Shown here in pieces: positions 1-11,560 of a stretch of DNA of 64,000 bases. Location of the stretch: positions 10,157,001 through 10,221,000 of the forward strand of contig NC_079885.1 of NCBI RefSeq assembly GCF_029227915.1, read 5' to 3'. Source of the stretch: Hydractinia symbiolongicarpus. Taxonomy: Eukaryota; Cnidaria; Hydrozoa; Anthoathecata; Hydractiniidae. A model generated the notes under the pieces. The model was not told the origin of the DNA and did not search any database. It was given only the letters and a program-made list of their open reading frames with translations. Positions within the stretch are counted from its first letter, which is position 1. Each line of letters begins with the position of its first letter. The translations under genes were made by a program, and so were the position numbers.

Positions 1-700
1 GTGTTGGCGTAAACCTGGGAGTTTCATCTTCGCGTTGACGATGCGACTTTGTGTATCTATAATAGAAATGTTATATTAATTTTTCTTCCAATGAAGTCCT
101 ATGAAGTCTTTTTTTTAAATCTGTATCTTTTTCTTAAACTTTAAAACTCAATTGCACTGGGGAATGTTGTTATGTTTTTTTAAAGTTTTGAAGGAGATCA
201 TAGCATGGATATTAAACCCTATTATTTTTGTTGAATAGTGTTTTTTGTTTTCTCCTATTTCTCACCGACATTTACAATTTCTCTCTTCAGCCTAATTTCC
301 ATTAAAATCTATATTTGATGTTTAATACTTGTTACAGAGATATTTGTGTTTTCATTTGTGTATTTGTTCACACGATTTGTTATGCAACACATCTTGTGTC
401 GCTTTGTTTCATAATAGTGACTGTTGCTCAACACTTTTATGTTACTGGAAACTGACCATCTTTTTTATGATGTTTCGCATTGCTGTTGAAGTCTTTCTAA
501 AGTTTGACAGTGACAAAGAACTAGCAGGTCTCAATCAATGAAGGTGATAATCAATTAGGGGGCTATTTATTTGTACCTTAGATGGAAATCTGATGTTCCA
601 AGTGCTCTAAAAACACATTTAAATCCAAGTGCCAAAATTTGTAGCATGGTTTAAAAATATATGCTCATTCTTATTGCATAATTTTAAAACCAAAGTAACT
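1..700. other. Non-coding AT-rich sequence at left edge
   Basis: I see no supported exon here. The short open frame near 329-541 has no splice context and no recognisable protein character. The stretch is either intron of the leftward DHX38-like gene or intergenic. Confidence 0.5.
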
Positions 701-928
701 TTAAAGGGGAAGTTTGATCAAAAATTATATTTTCAAAATCAATAGTAATACCCTGGATACCATAATTCTTTTTAAGTGAAACCCTCTTTTTTTGAAATAA
801 CATTTTTACGAAGGCTTGGTCGAGTTTGAATTAAGACGTTCTATAGTTCAAAAAGCGAAGTTCGGTGTTGGGGATTAGGTGTAATCACATGAAGAAGTAT
901 TTTGTGTATATATTTTTATTATTTTAAT

Positions 929-1055
929 ATGCCAAACTGTGCTACCATTGACTGTACAAATCGAATTAGCGATAATAAAAAAGAAAAACTCAGAAAAAAA
1001 AGACTCTGGATTTTATATTTGTTCTCAACATTTTGAACCAGAATGATTCAACAGT
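929..1055 (+). pseudogene. THAP zinc-finger fragment
   Basis: The frame opens MPNCATIDCTNR, the usual start of a THAP domain (Cys-x4-Cys), and resumes in another frame as CSQHFEPE, the conserved Cys-x2-His end of the domain. The middle is missing and the frame is broken after about 36 codons. THAP domains bind DNA in P-element and Kolobok transposases and in related host proteins. This is a remnant. Confidence 0.6.
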
Positions 1056-1790
1056 TTCGTTATTTATGTTTGTTAGTTAAGTTTGTTAGCTATGTTTCAC
1101 CAAACAGCCAAACATTTGTCTTTTAAGTATTTAGAAAATTCAACACAATATCATTTATTATAGCCATTTCCAAAACAAAACCATGTCAAAATATTATAAT
1201 TCCTTCCCATGTTCGCATTTTCTTTCTCAGTGCTAAATGTTTGTGTTTTCACATCTAAAATTCTTTAAGAACATGTGTAATTCTTTAAGAACATATTAAA
1301 TTTCGGTCTTGTCTTTTACCGAGTGCATTGCATCGCCCCTTAAATTATTGAGGGCAGACAGTGCAGCGGTTAGTACTGGCTTACAAAGAAAAACCATCCC
1401 AAGAATTTCGGTTTCAGTTATACGTTGTTTTTCTACAAAGACATGTCTCAAGTTTTGATTTCTAAGCATATTCTCTCATTCGATTTGTAAAGCTAAATAG
1501 AATAAAAAAACCACTTTTGTGTTTTTTTGTGATGCTTTTGTGGCAGTAGCAAATAATACAGAATAAATATATGCGAAGGAGAGTTGAATGATTTGAAGAT
1601 AAAGCTTGAGAGAAGCTTGAGAGAAGTTTTGAGTTAGTTTTTTGTGCTTGTAGGCATATTTTTTTATCAACGCGAAGACTAATATTTAAAGGAAATATGT
1701 AGAGTTTTGTTAAGGTTTTAAACACGAAAAAGAAAATTATGCTTGGCTAATTTTTTGTTTATTTTACCTTCGAAATGATTGTCAGAAATT

Positions 1791-2048
1791 TCATTTGTAT
1801 CCCTGCATCACAAGCCTCTCACTGTACGACTCCATCGCTCTACAGTGACCACCACATTGGCACCAGGTATTGTTGCCGATCCTAGAAACTTCTTCTTCTT
1901 CATCACTCTCGAAACTACACGTTCGAAATTTATTCAGTTTTTCCAAAGTAAATTCTGGTTGAAAATTTAAGGGACTGAGAGCAGATAAATCAGGTATGAA
2001 ATCATTTTCATCATCGTTGGAGCTTGAATCGCTGCAAATTGGATCCAT
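1791..2048 (-). pseudogene. P2X7-tail-like domain fragment (WCQCGGHC motif)
   Basis: The 85-residue frame begins with an acidic Ser/Asp stretch (about residues 1-50) and ends with a basic turn followed by RIGNNTWCQCGGHCRAME. That Trp-Cys-x-Cys-Gly-x-Cys pattern is the signature of the cysteine-rich domain seen in the P2X7 receptor cytoplasmic tail and in many cnidarian transposon-linked proteins. The later Cys-Cys pair of that domain is replaced, so the module is incomplete. It faces the THAP fragment at the other end of the same element. Confidence 0.5.
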
Positions 2049-2537
2049 TGCTTACAAATTGAGACTATTTTCAAAGAAGACAGATTTGAAAAGAAATAAA
2101 GCTAGAAAAAAATAGATTCTTTTAGCAAACTGTGTAGCCTGTGTTGTGACTTTTTGTTTTGAACTATGAAACGTCATACTTGAGTTAGAACCCAGATTTT
2201 CTCTTTCTGATGCGCTTTTTTAAAAATGGAGCATTTTTAAGAAGTTTGTGTCAACATTACAGACATTTCCAAAACTCTGAGTTTAATGAAGTAAAGTTTT
2301 CTTGTTTTTAGAAATATAAATACGCAGAATTATAAAATGAAAAAAAAATTTTTTTTCAAACTGAACTTCACCTTTAACTTAATCTGTTCTAAAAAGTATC
2401 AAATTTAATTTGTTTTTTGCATAAGTAGTTTAGATCCCGTGCTATTTTCTAATTAATGCAAAGTATTTAAAATAGTTTTTTACTATAAGAGATTTTATCA
2501 ACAAACATAAAATGTGGCAAAAGAATTGTGTTTTTAG

Positions 2538-2686
2538 AGCAAGAAGGCTTCAACTCATTAATTCTTAGTGCTCTAAATGCTCCAAGTGAGCTGCTCCTCC
2601 AGGAGTTCATCCAGATTGACCCTAATTGCCCCAGATTAATAAAGCAATGGTTAATAGTACATTTGGAGCATCCAGACCCGAATCTT
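2538..2686 (+). other. Candidate orphan exon, plus strand, inside the DHX38-like gene
   Basis: An acceptor (tttttag, ending 2537) is followed by 149 bp open in one frame, then a consensus donor (gtaagt at 2687). The encoded segment is about 50 residues, Leu-rich and helical in character, and includes LLQEFIQIDPNCPRLIKQWL. I do not recognise it. It lies 43 bp from a minus-strand exon of the helicase gene and next to the Kolobok-like element. It could be an exon of an antisense or nested gene, or a transduced exon. No partner exons were identified on this strand. Confidence 0.35.
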
Positions 2687-2729
2687 GTAAGTCAAAGAAA
2701 TACCCATTATGTTGTATACATTGACATAC

Positions 2730-3832
2730 CGGCTCCTTTCGGTTCTTGTTGAATTGCGATAACTTCTCTCACTGTAACTTCCATGCTTAGATCGAGCTGG
2801 TGATGGCATGTCCCATTCTGATTTATTGTATTTAACACTATTATCACCATCCCAATTGCTCCGAGAGGGTGTGTCAAGTTCTAAAAAATACTTTACATGC
2901 TTATTAAAAGAACCAAAATTTTCTTGTCTTGCAGAACAACTTTTATTTTAACTAGAATAATAGAATAAATAATGTCAACAAACACCAATCTTCGTATAGG
3001 CTTAACAAATCATTGTTATTAAAAAAATAATTATTGGCCTGTGGAGAATTCCATGGGCAATCGACAGTCTGTACATATTTCTTACACCTGGATATCGTAC
3101 ATTCTTGCCTGTCTTTTAGCCCAAGAAGGAAAAGTTTCTTGCCCTGATTATAATGCTTTTTACAATTTATTAACCACTTTTAGTTTTTAACAAAAAAAAG
3201 GGAATATATGCTACCACCATTTTTGACAGACAGACAAAGTAAAACTATATTATTATGATAAAGACATTTTATTTCTTACCAAATTTTGATCTTGGAGTTG
3301 TTCTTCTTTCATTTACTGAATCTCTTGAAGTTGGAGTATCTTCCCATTCTGCATATCTTCTTGATGAAGACTTTGCAGAATGCTTGTCTTTGCGACTACT
3401 TTTATATCTTTTTTCTCTACTTGTTTCTCTATGTTCATACTTTGATTTCTTTTTATCACTCTCTGCATATATGCCTGTTCTTCTTTCTTCTTTATCTCTC
3501 TCTTTTCGACGCTTAATTTTCTCCCTTGCGCTTTCGCTCACACCTCCAGGATTGGAGGGTGTCTCAGGACGATATGAGCGATAATGTTTATCTTTTCTCT
3601 CAGAGTACTGCTCCTCATCTTCACTACTGCTATCACTATCACTGCTATCATGTCTTTTTTTAACGGCCTTCAATTGTCGCCGTTTTTGCTCAGCTAGTTT
3701 TTGCAGACCTAGAACACTTCCAATAGGTTTCTTAAAAACATGATCATCTGTACTAGACTTCTTCTTTTTAATGACCAATCCACCCTCACCACCATCGCTT
3801 CCTTCTAAGCGTTTGGGTGCATCTGAAGTCAT
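2730..3832 (-). CDS. DHX38: Pre-mRNA-splicing helicase DHX38/PRP16-like, first two coding exons
   Basis: Exon 1 runs 3832-3280 (ATG at 3832; donor GGTAAG) and exon 2 runs 2880-2730 (acceptor TTTTTAG; donor GTATGT). The phases agree across the junction. The protein starts MTSDAPKRLEGSDG, then an HVFKKP / LGLQKLAEQKR segment, an acidic Ser/Asp block, the very conserved motif HYRSYRPETPSNPGGVSE (about residues 90-107), and an RS/RE/KD-rich tail with TPSR and SEWDMPSPARS repeats. That order matches the disordered N-terminus of DHX38 (yeast Prp16), the DEAH-box ATPase that remodels the spliceosome for the second step. The N-terminal arm serves in nuclear targeting and spliceosome binding. The helicase core is not in the window and would lie to the left beyond at least one intron holding a transposon. 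Confidence 0.85.
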
Positions 3833-4344
3833 GTTTGTTTACTTTTCTAAAGTACAAGAATATAGTGTCTTATTGGTTATGTTTTAGTTAGAATTTCAAT
3901 ATGTTATGCATTGTAGGTTCACTTTATTGATGATTTTTGTAATACTACTTTATTAGTCTGGGAAAATCCACTTGATTAGGGAGACATTATTAATGATCCA
4001 TCCAAATACAAAGTTTTAATAATTGTTAACTAAATACAAAGTCCTAAGTCCACACTAAACATTGACAAGTGAACTTTGATAAGTTGAAATGTGTGAATCT
4101 AATATAGAAATAACCTATATGCAATGAAGAACTTTAAAATTAGCTGTCTTGTCTGAACATGTGTTGACCAAGAGTGTAGCTAATCAACCAACTCCTGACC
4201 AAAATAAAGAATTATGCAGAGTAAGATATCATAAACACAGTCCCTTTGTAATTGGTAACCGCAGATTACAGCTGTTACCTAGCCATGTGATCCTCTACTG
4301 GTGCAGAGGTGAAAGCTGATGAGACACAGATAAAACAAGTCAGC
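3833..4344. other. Upstream flank of DHX38-like gene
   Basis: No coding signal is visible. This is where the minus-strand promoter and 5' UTR of the helicase gene should lie. I see no clear core element. A GATA microsatellite at the right end belongs to the adjoining SINE. Confidence 0.4.
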
Positions 4345-4710
4345 ATAGATAGATAGATAGATAGATAGATAGATGTGCATATTTTACATGGCTAGCCTCA
4401 CAAATATCGAGGGATATACCCTGTCTATTATTTCCAGGAGGGGCCATGGCGTAGATGGAGAGTCCTAGAGTATTTAATGCTCATTTTGAGCTACGCAGAC
4501 CCAATTAGAGCCCGCGCTCTACTAGACAACTCCCGGCAACATCCAATGGCCCACACAGTGTGCCTTCTTCCCAATTTCCCTCACATGGCTTGGGTTAACC
4601 CGGGGCTATGGTAACATTCACTCGCCCATGTTGAATCGCCGTCAAGAGGAATCGAACCCCGGTCTCCCGCACAGAGTACGAGAGCTATAACCACTAATCT
4701 ACAGCGCCAC
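4345..4710 (-). mobile_element. tRNA-derived SINE, near full length, GATA tail
   Basis: Read on the minus strand, the element starts GTGGCGCTGTAGATTAGTGG (A-box-like) and continues with a GGGGTTCGATTCC-type B box (about 4650), a body with GGGTTAACCC, and a tail of GATA/TAGA repeats (4347-4374). The two internal boxes, placed as in a tRNA, mark a Pol III-transcribed SINE head. Related copies lie at 24982 and 27633. SINEs move with LINE enzymes in trans; the tetranucleotide tail is a family-specific 3' end. Confidence 0.75.
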
Positions 4711-5519
4711 TAATTGCACTTACAAGGGAACAGGCAATATATTGTTGGCATTATTCCATTTAAAATTATTTTAAATTTTTGAAACTAAAATATGTTCCAT
4801 ATTAATCTAAATAAAAAAAAACAAATTAGAAAAACAAATTATTAAAAAAACAAATTCAGAGTAGCAAATTCGAACATCAAGATCGCTCAGCTAGCCAAAC
4901 GTTTTGTGGAACTGGGGAAGCAGTTAATTTATTAGAATTGGTCACATCTTTGCATGTGTGAGAGCGATCACTCACCCCTTGACAAGCCTGCATAATCATT
5001 ATGAGCAAGGAAAAAAATTAACTAACCTGTCAAATAGAGGCTCTTAATGAAGAAAATAATGCCTCCAGGATAAATTGCGTATGTTAATTCGCGATCTAAC
5101 CTTACTTTCATTACGCAATTTAATTTTTTCTTTGACTATAATTTCCACACTCCCTTGAATGTGTTGATTTACTTCTGGTAATAGACCAATATAACAGGTA
5201 TCATTTCTTGGTGTTATTGATGTTTTTCACTTTTCCTGACTTTTATTAACATAACTTTTTAGAAAGGAAATTTTTTAGTTAAAACCATAAAATTATGTAC
5301 CAATAGAAGGACCACAGAATACCATGGCACCACAGAATACCAGTCTTTGCTTTTTACAGTGTAGAAGTTGCAAAAATTTTAAAGAGGTTTTTTTGTGCAT
5401 TTCAAACCAAGTAGGATATGAGCATACTTTTGTAACAATAAAAGTGTTTATTTTTATTTTTACAAAAAATTATCTTCAATTTCCATAGAAATTTAAAAAA
5501 ATAGAGACTACAGAGTAGA
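4711..5519. other. Intergenic sequence without recognised features
   Basis: The stretch is AT-rich and has no exon-like open frame or clear repeat termini. It separates the SINE from the LINE remnant. Confidence 0.4.
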
Positions 5520-8330
5520 AAGCCTATCAGCCTTCGTAGAATTCGCACAACTTGTTTTTAAAAAAGTAAAAATGAAGACTCTTTCCTAATTTCTAAAGGA
5601 AGAGCATTGTATAAATAAGCTCCAAAATAATAGACAGAATTTCTAGGGAATTCTAACTTAACAGGGGGAAGTTTGAAGAGACAGTTATTATTACGTGTGA
5701 ATTTAGCGTGAGCATTCAGTTTGAAATATTTGTTAAATTTCGCACACATTTTTCTATCAAGACAGCTTCTAACAATATTAGCAGATCTTTTATAAATTTG
5801 GTGATTAATGGAACGAACACGCTAAACACCGATGATTCGTACTGACCTGCCTTTGATTGAGTGTAGCTTTTACTGTTGTGTTCTAGTTAAGGTTGATGAT
5901 TTTGCAGTATGGCAGGACTGGCATTATCATGGAATTGTAGATGCTGAGTGCTGTAGGTTTCGTGAGGTATGGACAAAGTTTCTGCACTCTATTTGAGGCC
6001 TTTCAGTACTTTTTGTGGAAATCATTATTAAGTGTCAACAATGCATCCACAATATTTTTAAGGTATTTATACTTGGAGAAGGTGTTGATAACAGACAATC
6101 GATATATTACTTCAAAATTGTCGCCTTTACTCAATCGCTTCGCTGCTCAAAAAGAAGGGACCCTGTTTTCCCTTTTTTTAAGATTTATAACAAGTTCATT
6201 TGCCTCTAGTATTGTGCAATCTTTATAAGATCCTCATTCAAGCATCTTTCAATTTCCTTAACGTTTTTGTTGGTGTGGTAAATTACTCCATCATCTGCAT
6301 ACATGACGCTATGTGAGTGTAAGAGTGAATCAGCAATGTCATTAAAAAATAAAATGAATAGTAAGGGACGCAAGATCGAGCCTTGGGGAACACTGTTGAA
6401 TATTGGCTTCTCAGTTGATCAGTTTCCTTCGATTTTAACAAGTTGAGTGGATTAAAATGGATAACTTGTAAACCAGTCAAGTTCTTGGTCCCGGATACCG
6501 TACGATGGTAATTTGGCAAGCAGTTGACTATGATTGTCTGTGTCTAATGTCCGGGACAAGTCCATAAATACAGTTCCAGTAAGCATGCTTTTGTTTGCCT
6601 CAATGCAAATATTACCAGTGAACATAGCAGAGGCAAGCTCTGTCGATCTTTTTAGCCTGAATCCAAACTGAGATTCAGATAACAATTTTTCAGAGTCAAG
6701 GTGTTGAATGAACTGAGCATGGACTGTTCTTTCCAGAATTCCAGAAGTATATATCGGCAACACCGAAATTGGTCGATAATTGTCTGGATCACTTTTAAAT
6801 ATTAGTTTCACCTTTGCTTTTCTCCAAATGCATGGTACTGTGCTGCTCCTGAGTGACAAGTTAATAGTGTGCATCAGAGGCTTGTTATATGGTTTTCGCA
6901 CAGTCTTTCAGCATGTTTTGAGGTAGAGCAACCAGACCGGGGGCGTTCTTTCGTTTCAGCTGTTTAAAGTGTTTCAGGATAGATTCTTCTGAGACAGGAG
7001 TAAAATGGAGCAATTTCGATGTTCTTTTTAGAATGTAGGCTGGAACTCGCCAAACAAAATCACGACATCGGAGGACTTTCGACTTAAGGGGATTGATTAT
7101 TTTTGCATAGTGTTCAGAAAAACGTTCGACCCAGGACTTTTTCAAATGTCCGGATAATGTGGCATTGGTTGAGGCTTTTGCTGGAAAGATCTTTTTAATG
7201 ACTCTCCAGAAACCTTCCGCGTTGTTACGATTTTTGGCTAGTACATTTCTATTGAATCTACTTTTTTGCATATTTAAGCAAATTGTTACAATGGTTTACA
7301 GAGTGTCTTATAAATTTTCCAGTCTTTTTCGTCCTTTGTCACGGTTGTTGAGTACAGCTTTCATATCTTTGTCCAGCCAAAGACAAGGCCTTCTTTTAAT
7401 TCACTTGTCAATGAATGGTGCATGTTTATTAAATGTCTTATTAAGGTGGTATTGAGATTCTTCACAGCTTTATTCACATCACTTGAATTGTAAACACAAG
7501 ACCAATCTTTCTGTTGAAGTTCATTGTTTTACATCAATAGCGTTATACTTTGAGTAATCCTGAACACAAGTAGTTTTTGCTGGAAATCTCATGTAGTTAC
7601 GTTTGTGAATACAACTGATTATTTCATGGTCAGATATTGATGTTGAAAACACTTTAGTCTCTTTCATCACCTCCGGACACGTGGTGGCAATTATGTCAAT
7701 TACAGATGGTGTTTTTTTTGTTATGCGGGTCGGTTCAGTAACAAGCTGTTTGTAGCCTTTAACATTTAACAATAACTTTAACTCTTTGATTTCCGATTTC
7801 TTTGCATAGTTGGCATTAGCATCTCCCAAGAGGATTGACTCTAAAGAAGTTGATTCAATTGTTGCTAGGAGATCATTTAACGATTCATTAAAAGTTTCTA
7901 AAAGATAATTTGACCCTGGGGGTGGACAATAGAACGTTGTTATAAGAAAACTTTCGTATTTTTCTCAAAAATTTGTAAACAGATACTTTTGACAAATTCT
8001 GTTTCCAACTCTTGTGGACGTTCCCATTTTAAATTTTTCTTGATGGAAGCAGCTACTCCCCCACCTTTTCCATGAACACTCTTCCTCTTTAAAAATGTAT
8101 AGTTTGGTATCTCATTTAAACACTATTATTGTCGTTGCATCCAAATTTACTAGCAACCAACTCATACAACAAATTGAAATTTGATTGTAAACCACAAATG
8201 TTTTGATGTACCATTTTTAATCCACGTTGTTTACAAAAACTTGAAATCTCATTTCTGTATGTTTCAAGACAGCTTTCAACATTTCCACAAAACAAAATAC
8301 AAAATATCAGCATTACAACACGCACATCTT
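5520..8330 (-). mobile_element. LINE (non-LTR retrotransposon) remnant with endonuclease and RT pieces
   Basis: On the minus strand, collinear fragments of one LINE polyprotein appear in order. About 8320-8116 holds an endonuclease start (NICGLQSNF). About 8060-7960 holds KGGGVAASIKKNLKWERP. 7829-7521 holds the end of the AP-type endonuclease, including SDHEII. 7271-6452 holds the linker and RT fingers (NYRPISVLPI, QFGFRLKRST). About 6430-6280 holds RT palm segments (SVPQGS, YADD). 5749-5558 holds the C-terminal tail. Several frameshifts and stops separate the pieces, and the first RT Asp region reads DLSRTLDT, so the copy is dead. The layout fits the CR1/L2/RTE-like range; I cannot assign the clade. 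Confidence 0.8.
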
Positions 8331-8819
8331 ACATCTAACCGTTAATCATGTAATGAGAATGGTATACATAATATTGCACATATTGTCCATGTTATGTGTA
8401 CGTTTTTTTCATGAATTTACTTTTCTTCGTAGCTAACTTTCTCTTTTTACTAGGAACACTGGATGGCTATATGACATGATACCCTAAGCCATACATCTAG
8501 GATGTACCCTATTAACATTTTCACCAGTACCGAAACTTGTGCACTTTACAGAACAGACAGCCTAAACATTGCTGGGTAGTACACCAACGAGAAAATCTTT
8601 CCGTGTTGGGGTTATGAAATTTTACTTCGCAACAACCATTCATTAAATACAAAACAAACATAATGAAACTAGCTAGACACATACTATGTATATATATACT
8701 TTTCAGCGGTAAACTTCCATTCTGGCAATTGCATTGCAGAAAAAAGATAAATAATAATAATAATAATAATAAATATTTAAAGTGGCTAGCCCAGAAAATC
8801 ACAAAAACCTATAGTTAGT
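8331..8819. other. Intergenic sequence with short AAT microsatellite
   Basis: No supported gene is present. A (TAA)n tract lies near 8750-8770 and short AT runs near 8690. The minus-strand open frame at 8521-8802 shows only low-complexity hydrophobic residues and has no splice context. Confidence 0.4.
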
Positions 8820-9075
8820 GGATTGTTTCCACTGGGGGCCACTAGAACAAAAAAGAAACAAAAAATGATAAACCTTAGACTGCCTCAGCTCAATCAAACA
8901 TAGTAACATTTATAATCTGTGAAAATTGAAAAGAAAAAGAATAAAAAACAAAATTAAAAAATTAAAAAGTGATCTCCATTAGAATTTGCCAAATACATTA
9001 GAGATGGAAGTCTTAAACGAAAGCAGACTTCCATCACAGGTCACTTGGTCTGGAAGATTATTCCACATGAAGTAA
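8820..9075 (-). mobile_element. LINE 3' end fragment
   Basis: Reading minus, 9075-8985 encodes the typical last residues of a LINE ORF2 (FYFMWNNLPDQVTCDGSLLS). A 3' UTR follows, containing a GTGGCCCCCAGTGGAAAC-type motif near 8825-8845. A near-identical motif (GTGGCCCCAGTGGAAA) lies at the 3' end of the plus-strand LINE near 29440, so both belong to related families. The 5' side ends in the 89-bp inverted repeat described separately. Confidence 0.65.
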
Positions 9076-9255
9076 AATGTAGTAAATTTAAATAAATTCA
9101 AATAAATCAGAAGGCAGATAACAACCTTCTCTTTCAGCAAACTCTATATTAGACTCTATATTAGATTCTAATATAGAGTTTGCTGAAAGAGAAGGTTGTT
9201 ATCTGCCTTCTGATTTATTTGAATTTATTTAAATTTACTACATTTTACTTCATGT
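9065..9255. repeat. Perfect inverted repeat, 89-bp arms, 13-bp loop
   Basis: Bases 9065-9153 are the exact reverse complement of 9167-9255 by eye. The left arm overlaps the LINE C-terminal coding end on the minus strand, so the right arm is the same LINE segment in the opposite orientation. Possible causes are LINE 5' inversion (twin priming), a snap-back repair event, or an assembly foldback. Transcribed, it would form a long hairpin RNA. Confidence 0.85.
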
Positions 9256-9649
9256 AAAGAATTTGACTGAAAATAACCTAGCTTCCCCCAGGTAAAAGAG
9301 CTTACCGTTGATAATAATTTAGCCCCTGGGGAATTTCTCTATAGCTTAGCTAACTGTATATAAAGCTAGCTACAATAGCTAGCTAAATATCAATTTTTCT
9401 CTGCAACATGCAAAGAGCTGGCTAGCTAGCTACAGATTTCAAAAATGCAGGTAAACTGAAACTTTTCTTGCTTTTACATAGCTGGTTTATTATATTGTTT
9501 TGAACAATGCTCGGGTGAACTAGTAAGATTTTCAGAACATAAAAACAACGCAAATCATTCTAACCTAAATGGAAAAATCGAAAACGAAACGAATGTCCGT
9601 GCCTTCTTTTTCTTATGAAATTATAGGGAAAACATGTCAAAAATAACCT
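9256..9649. other. Intergenic sequence
   Basis: No gene is supported. Short GCTAGCTA-rich palindromic patches lie near 9340-9430. Confidence 0.4.
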
Positions 9650-9741
9650 GATCCTGCGACAACTCCATTTAGCACCCGGCGAAGTGGACCCGACACCGAC
9701 ACCCGTCCCTCATTATCCGACATCCTTACAACCAACCTCAA

Positions 9742-9826
9742 CCCAGGGCCTGTAGCGTTTTTTTGATATGAGAATGAAACGCGTACGCGTTTCATCCTCA
9801 TAACAAAAAACGCTACAGGCCCTGGG
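9742..9826. mobile_element. 85-bp palindromic MITE-like insertion
   Basis: The sequence opens CCCAGGGCCTGTAGCGTTTT and closes with its near-perfect reverse complement, with GCGTACGC at the centre. It interrupts the left end of the foldback-like element. I see no clear target duplication. It encodes nothing. Confidence 0.6.
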
Positions 9827-9849
9827 ATCGAAGTTCCTCACAACACAAG

Positions 9850-10190
9850 CATATTTTCCTGTGGATAGACCATAAACAACATAATATGGCATAAGATTCC
9901 AGCTAACCCTAAGAGATGCATATTTTCCCCGTAGTCAGGCCATAACCAACGTAATATGGCATAATATGTCGTATTACTGTATTAATACTCTTTATTATTA
10001 CATATAGAGACATATTTTGCCTGTAAATAAAGCATAATCAACGTAATATTGCATAATATTCCATATAACTCTTACAATACTCTCTATCGCTACGTAACAA
10101 ATACATATTTTCCCTGTAGATAGGCCATAGCCAACATGGCATAGTACTACACCCAACTGCAATAATGCTTTTTATTACTACAAATAGATG
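9850..10190 (-). repeat. Satellite A array, reverse orientation (diverged)
   Basis: Three to four diverged ~90-bp units share the core CCAACGTAATATGGCATAAT and the TCCCTGTAGATAGGCCAT segment. It is the same family as the 31.2-35.1 kb array but older by divergence. Confidence 0.65.
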
Positions 10191-10699
10191 CATAGTGTTC
10201 CCATGGCATCACGGCAAAGGTTGCACTAGTATTACATACTACAAGCTACAATGGGGATGTCTGTTAGGCTAAGGAACTATTGTTAAGTTAGTATGTATAA
10301 GTTAGTATGTATAACTATTTTCAGTCACTTTTTTGGAATAGGGAATTTCATTGTGAATCGAAAGTAAAAAAAGATCTGATTAAATACGCAAAACTATAAC
10401 GCAAGGGCCTTCGGAATATCTTGATTACCATCTAAGGTAACTTTTGGCTATCATAAAACGCCTTTTCGCAATTTTTACGAATTTATTTGAAACACAGTAG
10501 GTGCATCTGTACAACGAAGTTATGTTAAGGATCCCACGAGAACTGTCGCATAACAATCATTAAACCCAAACGGTTAAAAGCAAAACTTTAGGACCGTTTC
10601 TACAAAAAGTTTCGGGTGGTAGTAGGTGACTCTATACACAATTAATGCATTAATAAATATCCTAACAGGCCAAACCTATCGAAGTTTTTCTACTTCAAA

Positions 10700-11560
10700 A
10701 TCAAGAACGCCAGTGTCACACCCATACATGCATCATTGGACAGGAGATTGTGGGAAAGTACTTTCCTACTAAATAAATAGGATAAGCAGAAGTATCAAAA
10801 GAGAAAATGTATTCTAACTTGTAAAAAAAACAGAATATCCTGCCATACATATTTAAAAACACCTTATTCCACCCAGTAAACAAGTACACGCAAAATTTTC
10901 CCAATTAAAATATCAAATATTTTGGCAAGACAATCTAATAAAAGATTTTATAATATACCTATTTATACAGCAATAAAGCAGGACAACCTGAAGGAAGACA
11001 TTATAGTATTTACTGAACAGCTGGTAGTGTTCTATACCTATCCGTACGCAAATGAAAATGATATATTGGACAAATACCCACCCACGAAAAAACATATCAA
11101 AGGTCCGAAAGCAGACCAATCAAAGGGAAGATTTTACACTATAAACTAAACAGGTGGTAGTGTTTTATACCTATCCATAAGATATTAGAAACGATATTCT
11201 GGACAGATACCCTTCTGTGAAACGACATATCAAAGGTTTGAAATCAGACCAATCAAAGAAAAGATTTCACGCTATAAACTAAACGAATAACGAAGTTAAA
11301 AACTCATCCATACACCTATGTAAACGATGTTTTGGACAAATACCCTCCCGCGAAAGCATGTATTAAAATTCATAATGCAGGATAATCTAAAGGAAGGCGT
11401 TACACTACGCAGTAAACAGTGGTGTTAAATATCCATCTATACACCAATAGAAACGATATTTTGGTCAAATAATATCGCGATAAATTCTTTAAAATGACTT
11501 AATATACCTATCCAAATAACGCCTTAGTTCTACTCAATAAACAAATAAGCGAATGAGAGA
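10700..11560 (+). repeat. Satellite B array, forward
   Basis: Units of about 130 bp share GGACAAATACCC, CGAAA-x-GACATATCAAAGG, AGACCAATCAAAGG and ACACTATAAACTAAAC. Roughly five to six diverged units are recognisable. The same family recurs inverted at 13035-13410 and forward at 35080-36110. Confidence 0.65.

Larger units (their letters stand above)
705..2373. mobile_element. Kolobok-like non-autonomous DNA transposon with TTAA target duplication
   Basis: The ends are inverted and similar: the left end after TTAA (701-704) reads AGGGGAAGTTTGATC, and the right end in reverse complement reads AGGTGAAGTTC before TTAA (2374-2377). A TTAA duplication with A/T-rich ends starting AGG fits Kolobok/piggyBac-type elements, and a THAP-like fragment inside favours Kolobok. 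The interior holds broken coding pieces only, so the copy cannot encode its own transposase. It lies between the second DHX38 exon and the window edge, so probably within an intron of that gene. The TIRs are diverged, which implies an old insertion. Confidence 0.65.

Noticed and set aside
329-541. Small open frame near the left edge
   Set aside because: It has no splice signals, no recognisable motif and low-complexity composition.
5520-8330. Active LINE
   Set aside because: Several frameshifts and stops separate the domains, although YADD is kept.
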